Assembly: GCA_012932295.1 (NCBI GenBank)
Contig: JAAONU010000123.1
Span: 2,356,001-2,420,000, forward strand
Reading direction: 5' to 3'
DNA: 64,000 bases
DNA from: Cyclina sinensis
Taxonomy: Eukaryota; Mollusca; Bivalvia; Venerida; Veneridae
The position numbers and the translations under genes are program-made. This document shows, piece by piece, positions 24,985-34,825 of this stretch; position 1 is the first letter of the stretch; every line of letters starts with the position of its first letter. The notes beneath the pieces were generated by a model. That model was given only the letters and a program-made list of their open reading frames with translations. It made no database searches and was not told the origin of the DNA.

Positions 24985-26787
24985 CAAGAGGGCCCTAGAT
25001 CGCTCACCTGAATACTTTGCCTTTGGGTCTGCTGTTTAGCAAACATCAGAATCTTTTTTAAGATGCTCCCTATATAAATCTATATGAATTCAACTTCAAG
25101 TGACCCCCAGGGTAGAGCCAATTTTCACTCAAGGGACATAATTTGAACAAACTTGGTGGAAGACCTTAAGCTGATGCTCCATTAAAAATATCTCAGTTCT
25201 AGGCTTTGTGGTATCAGACAAGAATTTTTTTTTACAGTTTTGCCATATATGTATATAAGCCCATGTAAAATCAACTGACACCTGGGCTGGGGCCAAATTT
25301 GACCCCAGATATATAATCTGAACCAACTTGGTAGAGATCCACTAGACAATACTACATACCAAATTTTAAGGCTCAGTGCCTTGTGGTTTTAGACAAGAAG
25401 ATTTTTAAAGTTTTCCCTATATAAGCTTACTGACCCTGGGGTGGGGCCAATTTTGACCCTGGGGATATAATTTGAGCAAACTTGATAGAGGTCCACTAGA
25501 CAAAGCTACTTACCAAATCTTATGGCTTAGGGCCTTGTGGCTTCAGACAAGAAGATTTTCAAAGTTTTCCCTATATACAATGTATCCCTAGGTAAAACAA
25601 TTAACCACCGGGTGGGGCAAAATTTGACCCCAGATGCATAATTTTAACACACTTGGTAGAGGTCCACTAGACATGGCTACAAACCAAATCTTAAGGCTCA
25701 GGGGCTTATGGTTTCAGACAAGAAGATTTTCAAAATTTTCCGTATATAAGCCTATGTAAAATCAATTAACCCCCAGGGCAGAGCCAAATTTGACCCCAGG
25801 GGTATAATTTGAACAAACTTGATGAGAGGTCCACTAAACAATGCTACATCCCAAATCTTAAGGCTCAGGGCCTTCTGGTTTCAGACAACAAGATTTTCAA
25901 AATTTTCCCTATATGAGCCAATCTGATTAAAATCATATCCTAAACATCGCTATGCTATTAGGATCTGAGAACGACCAATAGAAGGTCACCTTCTCGTGAC
26001 CTATCCATCAGTCAATCAGAACAACACTTCCACCTATTCTATAAATAAAAATCTATTTATATAGCTGGGATCCCAAACAATTATCTGCCATGTATAAACT
26101 GTCAATGACCTCAGTTAAATTAGTTTGTCAAAATCTTTCAAAATATTGAGATTTATGTTTGTGATTAATATCATTTTTTCAAAATATCTAAGCACATTCA
26201 ATCTCCGAGAATAAACATTGTTATGCTAGAGAAGTCTACAGCTGTTTAAACACGCATTGTGTACATGTAAGATATTGAGACGCGTCATAAGCTGAACTGT
26301 CATTGGCTGAGATATAAAGAAAATAGTGGGAATTTCAGGTTATCGAGAAGACAGAAATGAATGCATTGTCTTCAGATCTAACCATAAGGAGATCTTGAAC
26401 TTCAGTCAGATTGTATATAAGCCTATGTAAAATTAATTGACCCCCAGGACAGGGCCAAATTTGACCCAGGGGCATAATTTGAACAAACTTGGTAGAGGTC
26501 CACTAGACAATGCTACATATCAAATCTTACGGCTCAGGGCCTTGTCGTTTCAGACAAGAAGATTTTCAAAGTTTTTCTTTCTGTTGCCATAGCAACTAGA
26601 GTTCTTGATGGAATTCAATACTTTGAACAACTTTGGTAGAATTTCATGCAAGGAATATCCCAGGTATGTTTCATCAAAGTTGGCTTAACAGTATGGGAGA
26701 AGTCATTCAAGTCAAATTGTTGATGACGCACAACAATCAAAGATCCCAATAGCTCACCCTTGAGTACTTCGTGCTCAGGTGAGCTAA
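24985..26787. mobile_element. Tandem-core element with GCTCACCTG ends, nested in another repeat
   Basis: Left end CAAGAGGGCCCTAGATCGCTCACCTG (24985-25010; hairpin-like GGGCCC plus the GCTCACCTG word). Right end CAGGTGAGCTAA (26776-26787). The core repeats GGGCCAAATTTGACCCC, ATAATTTGAACAAACTTGG, GGTCCACTAGACAATGCTAC and CAGACAAGAAGATTTTCAAA at spacings of roughly 150-172 bp. The termini match those of the 22.6-23.9 kb element although the core is different, so they are sister families using the same ends. It is inserted into the GGAGCGGACA-family repeat and is itself interrupted by a short element at about 25917-26412. Confidence 0.75.
25917..26412. mobile_element. ~490-bp MITE-like insertion
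   Basis: The core repeat of the host element stops at about 25917 and resumes at about 26413 (TATATAAGCCTATGTAAAAT). The inserted DNA begins near CAATCTGATTAAAATC and ends near CTTCAGTCAGATTG, giving short imperfect inverted ends (CAATCTGA). TATAT flanks both sides, a possible target duplication. No open frame; it is likely a MITE. Exact borders are uncertain by several bases. Confidence 0.55.
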
Positions 26788-27363
26788 AAAACTTTCAAGC
26801 AGTTTAAAAGTAACAGAGTGGACATGAAATGTGGACTTTTTATATATGACTTTTAAGTGTAACCTTGACCTGGGGGCGACTTGATTGATTGGCTCTGCAC
26901 ATTGTCTTATTATGGTGATCATTTGTGCCAATTTATTTTAAAAACTTTCCATAAGTTTAAAAGTTATGTAGCGGACATGAAAATGTTATGGACAGACGGA
27001 CAGACGGAGGCCATTCCTATAATTCCCTCCTTGCTACACGGCTATGATTAATAAACAGAATAAGAAATATTATACCTTCAACTTCTTTGATAACTGCATT
27101 ATGTACTTCAAGATTTTGCCGACACTTTCGACACCTGTAGATTTCCATCACCAACTTCCTATTGGAATCTCATACTGCTATGAAATATCCTTATCCATCT
27201 CTCATTATTCTGCAGTTCAGAGAAAAAAGAAAGAATACATGAATAAGCCCATAATTATGTTAAGGCCTATAGTTAACACTTTTAGTGAAACAAGCTGGGC
27301 TGTACCAAACACCTAAAATACCACTGTCTGGGTACTACATGTATATGCAAATCTCACAAAATC

Positions 27364-27470
27364 TTGAGGTGGGTGCTTGGCTACAATGTCGCTCAGAAAC
27401 TAGTGTCCCTGGGGTGGTGGGTTTGAGTCCAATGCAGGTGTATTTTTCTCCCTTGTTTTAATTTACAGGA
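27364..27470 (+). repeat. tRNA-like SINE head
   Basis: An A-box-like TGGCTACAATGTCGCTCAG at about 27378 and a B-box-like GGGTTTGAGTCC at about 27419 are spaced as in a tRNA-derived promoter. The body after 27440 (CTCCCTTGTTTTAATT) is not tRNA. Intronic to RNF180. Confidence 0.4.
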
Positions 27471-27991
27471 GTAAAGATGTAGTACATAAGTATTTCTGAA
27501 ACAGATATTCTTTGATAATTAACATCATTTTTTTTGTTACATGAATGGGAAATGTAGAATATTTCAGAAAGAAAGCTTTCAGAAGGCTTACCTCAAGTTA
27601 CATGCATCGTCAGCAACCTACTTATTTAGATTTAACTAAGAATGAGCACAGGCATGCATAACACAAGAAGGGCATCCATTTATAGCCTATGCTTCAAAAC
27701 CTTTAACACAAGCAGAAAACAGTTTTGCCAAAACTGAGAAACTATCAATAAAAAGTAATATTTTAGAGTGATACACGTCAACACCAGGGCACGATTTATA
27801 AAGACTTTATTGCGTCCACTAGTTTCAAATGTACCCAGTGACTTCTTGTCACTTCTTGTCTCACCCTTCTCTAATAGGTGACATGGATTCACATGTACAT
27901 GCAGTATTTCTGCATCTCTGCATTATAAATAAATGTTTAGAATCCATCAGTAAAGAAATTAAGTCTGACTATCAAATCCAAACCTTGATAC

Positions 27992-28119
27992 ACACATCTT
28001 TGGGAGTCTCTAAGCCATCATCACTTCCTTCCAAAAAGATAAAAACTGTCTGAACCACTTCACTGCATGATTCATTAGTTGTGAGTAGGGGCCACACTTA
28101 TTGCAACACTGGAGGGCTC
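27992..28119 (-). CDS. RNF180: Candidate RNF180 N-terminal Cys-rich exon with apparent 1-nt deletion
   Basis: On the minus strand the DNA reads ALQCCNKCG, then after a C run continues one frame over as PLLTTNESCSEVVQTVFIF and LEGSDDGLETPKDV. With one extra C in the CCCC run near 28091-28094 the two parts would be a single frame. The donor GTATCA at 27991 would leave one base (T), which fits the two leading bases CG of the 22518 exon. The Cys-rich start corresponds to RCWKCRKC in vertebrate RNF180, just before the QN..W block. The exon's own acceptor and the initiator Met are not fixed. A sequencing or assembly error in the homopolymer is as likely as a real mutation. Confidence 0.4.
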
Positions 28120-29665
28120 CTATTGAACCCTCAATAGCTTCTTGTCAACAGTTACACTGCTTAATTAGCACTCTGGAAAACTGTGACTCGCTATCTTTTC
28201 TGAACAAATCGGTAACACAACAAATGAAATCTGTAATATCATTTTATATAGCAAAAAATCAGAGAAATCAATAGAATAGAACAATAGAAATATTGTTGGT
28301 AATTGTATATAGTTGAGATAGTGATACAGTAGGTGTGAATAGCACCTTTGATGACAGATATTACTTAAATTGGTGTTTTTTTAAGATGTTAAATGTATTA
28401 AATATTATATAAATATTTATTATTTACATAACATATCAATGAATGACAAATTTATGCAATTTATGCATAAAATGAGATTTCGTATAAGCAGTTTATTTGT
28501 ATTTTATTATAATACAAAAATACTTCTTATTCTAGTTACCTCAAATTCTAGGTGGTTGGAAAAACAAATTTCTCTTAAACATAACAGCGCTGTCACAATG
28601 TTTTTTCTTTTCATCCCAAAAAAATAACTATGATTATAATATTATAGAATCAATCTTAATAATTTAAATAATGATAATTGCATGACAAACACAAATCATA
28701 CTTGCTGAGACAAACTACCAGGTGATAACTTCTTTAACAACCAACACGTGTTGTTAGCACCTTTCTATGATGAGCAGTGTACCCCTGTATGCCTTTTCAC
28801 ACCTACTTTACCCCCTTTCTGGGTACATACAATATTTCTATTGTGACTGATTTCTCTGTTATTTTACTATATAAAATCATGTTACAGATTTGTCTGGAAC
28901 TACGGACACTCCGGACCATGGCCATTTGGACCGAACATTCAAACCAGATTTGGGGACACTTCGGACCATGCTCAAAAATACATTTGTTCATGTATTAAAA
29001 TGAATAAAACTTTATTGTTATTGTATTATATAGGTTTTATAGGAAATATTCTAGCTGAATTTTTTATGATTATACCACCGAAAATACCAAAGAATACTGG
29101 AAGACTATGAAATAGAGAAAACATTTATTACCTTCATAATTTACTGTCTACTTCATATATTTTAACTATAAGCCTCAGAAATCATTGCCATTGTCTTAAA
29201 TGCTATGTCTAAATGTATGTTAAAGAGAACTAGAAATCGATTTAATGTGGATCATTCACATTTTCTTCTGGTCAGTAATGTCCCATAATCTGGTCCGGAT
29301 TATAACTGAATATTAATGATTTATCCACCGAAGATATTAAATATAAAAATGTTTGAAGACGAAAACAAAGCACTAAACACATGGGAATACTTACCATCTA
29401 AAACATTTGGAAAAATTACAGACCTTGTGATGGACATTACGGACCACATATCTTGCTACATTCTGGACCATCCACCAGGTATTGCAGCCTAGCTTTTTTT
29501 GTTTTATTTAATATTTAACTCGAAGGTGAACATATTTCATCATACATGGATTGGAAGCACATGTTTTCCATGCAATTATCCACCTACTTTGAATCCGAAA
29601 CAGTACTATCTTCGCCGACATTGACTATGGAATTATAGCTACAGTACACGCCACAAGGAACTCAC

Positions 29666-29726
29666 ATTTTCCGCTTGTATGCGCAGACACGGAAAAAGAT
29701 GGACGTCCTCGATGTCTCAACATCAT
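29666..29726 (-). other. Possible first coding exon of the RNF180 gene
   Basis: In a CpG-richer stretch, the minus strand has ATGATG at 29726, an open reading of 20 codons (MMLRHRGRPSF, then SVSAHTSGK) and a strong donor GTGAGT right after 29666. Orientation, position upstream of the Cys-rich exon and promoter-like base composition make it a candidate 5' exon of RNF180. It ends with one leftover base, and I found no clean acceptor to join it. This is speculative. Confidence 0.2.
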
Positions 29727-30329
29727 GAAATATTTCGGCGATATTTGACGACCAACGCGAAATTAATCAGGGTCATAACTCACCTGGGTAAGCTGAACAT
29801 TTAATGAAACGACCATTATGAAACATTTTACGTCAACCAGTTATGTGACATTTGGTAAAATTAAAACCAAACTTCAAATACATTTGCTGTGTAGGTTTAT
29901 TGTGTTCTTCCATTGTTGAAATTTTGGGAACGCTTGTTATTACATAGCAAAATCTATCAATAATTTTTGCCAAGCGCCTAGACAATACAGATGTCACAGT
30001 AGGGTTTAAATTTTGTTTGTTTTCTTTAAACAGGAAAACAGTTTTAACACGTCGCAATCGGAAACCAGTCAGTTTATTTTCTAAAAATACAGTCAGCTGT
30101 TTTAAGAAGCAATTGCTTTGAATTATCATTCTTTGCGTTAACAAATAGGAGCATTCATAAACAAATGCATCAGAATGAGAGTTTTATACATTTATTTGAT
30201 ATTTTTAAAGCATTAAATTCGCCAAAATGCATGTAATTGGGAACTGTGAGAGCCTCGATATCAATAATTGTACCTGTGAAAATGTTTGTGGAACCATTTA
30301 GCGGACGTCCGCCGCGAAATTTGGTGACC

Positions 30330-30434
30330 ATGTCTGCGGCCGGGATCCTCGAAATGCGGCGGATTTGGTCGCGTTTTACGGAATGGGTAGTCCGCGATGA
30401 CCTCGAGGAAAACGAGAGTTCCTCCTGGCATGTA
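30330..30434 (+). other. Exon-like open stretch in a CpG-rich island
   Basis: ATG at 30330 opens a plus-strand frame reading MSAAGILEMRRIWSRFTEWV, then VRDDLEENESSSWH, with a donor-like GTACTG after it. Surrounding CpG density (CGGACGTCCGCCGCG) is far above the rest of the window. The peptide looks natural but no family is recognised. It may be a 5' exon of a gene leaving the inverted-repeat unit, or a captured gene fragment. Confidence 0.25.
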
Positions 30435-30810
30435 CTGTACCTTTCAAGACCAAAAAATTGGCAATTCATCTGCAACAAATGTTTTAGATACATATTATAT
30501 TAATTAAATATGTATTACATCATAGAATCACCAAATAAAATCTGTCCCCAAATCTGGTCCATAATGTCCGGTCCGAAATGGCCATTGTCCGAAGTGTTTT
30601 GATACCTTTGTCGGTAAATCCTTTAACTTAAAAATAACCATTAAAACTTATATTTTCTCGGCAAATATTTGGAGTTAAGTGTATAATTTTGCTTGATTTA
30701 TAAAAATATGTTGATAAAATGATACAATTTAAGTGTATTTGGGTGTATTTGGGTATATTTTGGGTGTATTTGGGTATTTCGTGCTGCCCTTATAAAATTG
30801 TTGGGTGCCA

Positions 30811-31614
30811 GACGTTTCGGTAAATGACCAGTTCGGTAAATTGGATTTATATAGTAAACCCTTTGGACGTTTCGGTAAAAAGGCAATTATATAGTAATTA
30901 TATGGTAAATAATGGATAAAGTTGCCACACATATGAAAAACACATAATAATTACCTAGTTTGTTTTCTTTTTGACTCCTCATCCCATTGGTTAGTGTATA
31001 AACTATTTACTGTGGTCTGGTAAAATTTATAAGCAACTGTCATGTTGAATAGGCTCTGATCGGTTTTGGCAAAGGAATTAAAAATATTTTGTCTTACTTT
31101 CATCGTCTTATCAGGATCCAGTCTGATTGATCGCGATTAGTAGCAAAAAGGTTCTGATAGGAATTAAAATGTTACATCATTTTTTAACTTATACTTAAGA
31201 TTAAGAATACAGTTTGGACCCAGATTAGTCAGTTATACTTTGGTTTCACGACATCACTACGATATGCAGGTAGAGATATATATGTGCGTTTTATTTATTG
31301 ACTTAACACAGTCAGTACTCTGATATTTTCGGGCACGCGTCTATTATTACTCAATGAGCGGGTTTTAAAGACAGCTAATGGCCAGCTAATGTGTTCAGTA
31401 CAACTAAGAGATTAAAGAAAACCGCTGTAATTTAATTAGTGACTGTCCTAATTGTTAGTTTTTAATTATGTGCCATTCTTTACAAATATGAGTTGATAAT
31501 TTTATCAGTTAGTAATTTTATCCCATTGTTACCATAAAATTACTTTTTACCGAAACGTCCACAGGGTTTACTATGTAAATCCAATTTACCGAACTGGTCA
31601 TTTACCGAAACGTC
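30811..31614. mobile_element. 804-bp TIR element with ~70-bp inverted ends (GACGTTTCGGTAAA)
   Basis: The left end 30811-30880 and the right end 31545-31614 are reverse complements with only about two differences over 70 bp. Each TIR itself contains GACGTTTCGGTAAA twice in direct order, about 56 bp apart. No transposase frame is present, so it is a non-autonomous DNA element or MITE. A target duplication is not obvious. The inner DNA includes AT-rich sequence with no coding signal. Confidence 0.85.
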
Positions 31615-32129
31615 CGTAAATCAAATTGTTTACATCAATGGTTTATTAAGTAGTTTCTTTGTCATTGGCAATTTTAGCACTTTGATAATTGATGATATTT
31701 TCCTTATAAAAATCATCATTCAGATAGGCTTCATGACAAGTAAAAATGCTTATTTACGTTATATGTCCGACAATATTTGTTGTGTAGCGAAATCATTAGG
31801 CTGGTATCCGAATTTTGTGAGCGTTCGAAAGTTTATTAAGTTAGGTAAACAAACATCGATCCTGGTTAATTTAAAGCTTATTTCTACAACGTACTGATAT
31901 GTTTCTGCACTTCATACATCTCATTGAAAGTTTTATATGTATATTTTTTGTTGTTGTTGTATAAGTATCAACGAAGCTTCTTACCTTGGCTGGAAACGTC
32001 TGAGGTTAAAAAATACACGAATTATAATATTATGTTGCTGTCATCTTCCTGCCTTTGAAGTGGGATTGAAGTGTCTGTAGATTCATCGTCCATACCGGTT
32101 GCCTTAAAAACAGACGCTCCCAGGTAAGC

Positions 32130-32432
32130 CGGGTTTTGCCCGTCCGCTTAGCGGAATATGTAGAGGACTGGATTAGTAATCCATGGGTCACTGGTTCGAT
32201 CCCTGGGCAGGGCAAAATTTCTCCGTGACAATTGATCTCAGACATTGTGCCTAATGTTCATTTGTCTCTCATCACTGATTCAGAGTAGATCATATGGGAA
32301 AGTAGTGAGTCACTTGCGGAGAAATTGGTAATTACCGTAAGTTATCCAGGAAAAACGGTTAGGTAGACTAGCTGACCCCTGAGATATGACCTAGATGTTA
32401 AAATCGGCGTTAAGCCCGTTTAAACAAACAAT
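32130..32432 (+). repeat. tRNA-derived SINE, apparently full-length
   Basis: The head is tRNA-like: TTTTGCCCGTC, an A-box-like TTAGCGG..GTAGAGGAC, an anticodon-arm-like GGATTAGTAATCC, and a B-box GGTTCGATCCC followed by GGGCAGGGCAAAA that can pair with the start. The body contains CTCAGACATTGTG and AGAGTAGATCAT, and the tail reads ATCGGCGTTAAGCCCGTTTAAACAAACA. This head/body/tail order is the tRNA-SINE plan common in molluscs. It is not a functional tRNA gene because the acceptor region runs into the SINE body. Confidence 0.8.
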
Positions 32433-32605
32433 TTAAACGAGTCCAGTTATTTTAGGTTAAAACTGTGTAAGATAAAGCATTCCTTTTTTAGAGACAGTTT
32501 CGTGTACACACAGTGTGTAGCACTGATACATATTAGACTTCGGTTTAAAATATTTTAAACTACGGTAGTGTTGGAGTCAAAGACCTGACTGAAATACATG
32601 TCTTA

Positions 32606-32705
32606 GTGTTAGTGGCGGAGCCTAGTGGTGAAGAGGGGGATTAAACTCGCGACCCATGAAGAGTTATGCGCATGACCACAACACTATCAACCCATTTCCT
32701 CTTGT
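32606..32705 (-). repeat. Possible tRNA-derived SINE head
   Basis: On the minus strand GATAGTGTTGTGG (A-box-like) precedes GCGAGTTTAATCCCCC (B-box-like) at the spacing of a tRNA promoter. The body is not clear, so this may be a fragment. Confidence 0.35.
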
Positions 32706-34820
32706 AGGCAATGTACGTCTCCGCATACTTAAATTTGTGATTTTAGTGCTGCGAACATAATGATTTAGAAATTATAAACTTAATAATTATGATAATGAAA
32801 AAAGTACTTCACAGATCAAACGTGTGTACGTATCATTTGTTGATTATGTAACTTCTCAAAATTTAAAAATAGCCTGAAGTTCCTGTTTTCTTGAACACGT
32901 GTCATGAGTTTCGTCAGGTGTGTTCGAAGCTTGGCCATGCAATTTGATTTATATGGTCTCTATCATTTCCTTGGATTATGAGATGAAATTTATATACACT
33001 GTACAGAAAAAAATCCTTGCTTCTCGTATAGTCTCTCATGATTATCTAAATCGAAGACTCGAAATATTGCAGCCTTAATTTATTGATAAATAATACTGCT
33101 TTTTTTTATACAATATATCTTATTAATGTTAAAAAAGTGTGTTTTTTCATAGGTATTTTCCTTTCCCTTCAAGCACTCATACGGTGTACTTTGTGAATAT
33201 AATTTAATTTTAATTTAATATATACAATAGTAAAGAAAGTAAGAAATTGGGAACCAGGACCTGTGCTTGATAAGATACCTTTTTAATTAATGATTCGTTT
33301 GATATATAGTGAAAATATTCACTTTTTATTTGTTACGCTTGTGCCAGTGATACAATCAAATTAGTTATGCTCAAAGGATTTTCTTTGTTTTTAAAGGACA
33401 GTCACAAAATGACCAGGGGAAAGTATACAAATACAGAGTCAAATCAAGCACGTAACATTTCCAAGATGTGAAGTCCACGCGACTGCTTTTAAATCTGAGC
33501 CATTTCCCACCATAGCACCCAAGTCTCCATATCTAAAACAACAGCCTACTATTTAAAATATATTTTTACACAATAGACGGAAATACTATTATTACCCCCT
33601 ATATTTCATTTCGTAGGAAAAGGCTTGCTAGATTTAAGTATTTGCAATAAATCGACGTACAAAATTTTAGTCGATTTATCAAGAAATCGTAATTTTAAAT
33701 GATTAGGGAGTCCCAAGTGAAATCAAAATAACTGGACTGTGATAGCTTCAAATTCATCGACTGGTATAACGTTGTTGAGCTTCGCCTCTTCTAAGGGAAA
33801 TATGCCTATCAAGGTTAAGAAAATGCACCTTATTAAATCCAACATAGTGGTTTGTGCGCAATCAGTTGCGCGTACCGAAAGTAGGTCAGGTAAACTGAGT
33901 TTTGATATCTCATTCTGGAATATAAAGTAACCCCAGAAAACAACAGACAGACGTGGCGGTGAGTAGATTTTAATGATACCTGGTTATGTTTGAAATTTAA
34001 ACAATGTGGTAGATACGCAGACGAGAACCGTTTCCTTTTTAATTTGAACAATTTACTGTGCAAAAATCTTCCCGCCAACTTTAATTGGTGCAACAGCATA
34101 TATGTGATTAAGACTAAGAAAACACATGGTCTCGTAAAATTTGAGTTTAAATTTAATTTAGGAAACCTAAATGCACGATCGTTTTTCGTTCTTTGTTTTA
34201 TTAAAATATGAAATGTTGCATATGAACAAAAGTGAAACTAGATCTAAACAAAAGATAATAGATCTAGCCTAGATTATGTTTACACACCACCGTCAGCTGC
34301 AAAGAAATCGTTGTCATGCGTATACAACAGATACATATGGCAAAATGGCACGACAAGGTTATTTAGAAAAACAAGAAATATGTTTTGTTATTTTCCTAAT
34401 AACCTGAGGAGAAAGGAAACTAGGAAAGGTTTATGTTCTGTCTTGTCATAAGTTACTTTCGGTTTTAATTATGAAACATAAACTTTTTTGACGAAATGAC
34501 TCAAACCATATTTGGGTTAGGATAAGGGTTAAGATAGTCTGGTCCCCAGCGTACTTACTAATAAAGTACAGAATACAGAGATGAAGGGGCAGGTAATCCA
34601 GACTAAGGGTTAAGACAGCTTGCTTGTCTGTCCAAAACATTTTGCATTTTGCTAGTTCGTGTTTAAATGCTAAGGTATGGCTAGGTTATGATCAGTTTAA
34701 TCATTTTCAGTCGCTGAATTGTTTTGTCATCATTCAAAATATGTTCTGCAAAAGCAAAAACTAGAGCGTTGATGGTGAAAAAGATTCATGCGCATTGCCT
34801 GTTAAACTATATCGAAGTTT
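32706..34820. other. No supported gene
   Basis: AT-rich DNA. Open frames at 33739-33930 (plus), 33833-34099 (minus) and 33990-34211 (plus) overlap each other and have no recognisable domain or splice support. I saw no long repeats here. Confidence 0.5.
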
Positions 34821-34825
34821 AATGA

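Larger units (their letters stand above)
24345..27042. mobile_element. Tandem-core element (GGAGCGGACA family), split by a nested insertion
   Basis: The family starts near 24345 (GGACAGCTACATCCCC, compare 54990) and its core repeats TGTGACCTTGACCTTGG, GCGACCTGGTTGTTG, CTCTGCACAT, CATTTGTGCCAAGTTAT and CTTTCAAGCAGTTTAAAAG. The core is interrupted at 24985 and resumes at about 26788, reading straight on when the intervening DNA is removed. The right end has GGACAGACGGACAGACGG, GGCCATTCCTATAAT and a final ACACGGC..GATTAATAA. The same family recurs intact at 54.98-55.85 kb. Confidence 0.7.
28900..30600. repeat. Inverted-repeat pair (GGACCAGATTTGGGGACA) bounding ~1.7 kb
   Basis: The segment at 28911-28966 (GGCCATTTGGACCGAACATT, then CAGATTTGGGGACAC) recurs in inverted orientation at 30544-30600 (GTCCCCAAATCTGGTCC, ATGTCCGGTCCGAAATGGCC). 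Related words (GGACATTACGGACCAC, CTGGACCATCC) lie inside at 29435-29475. The pair may be the ends of one non-autonomous element, or two separate copies of a short repeat. The interior has CpG-rich, exon-like stretches. Confidence 0.5.

Noticed and set aside
32138..32215. Functional tRNA gene
   Set aside because: The B box is good, but the cloverleaf is imperfect and the 3' part continues into a SINE body and tail, so it is a SINE head.
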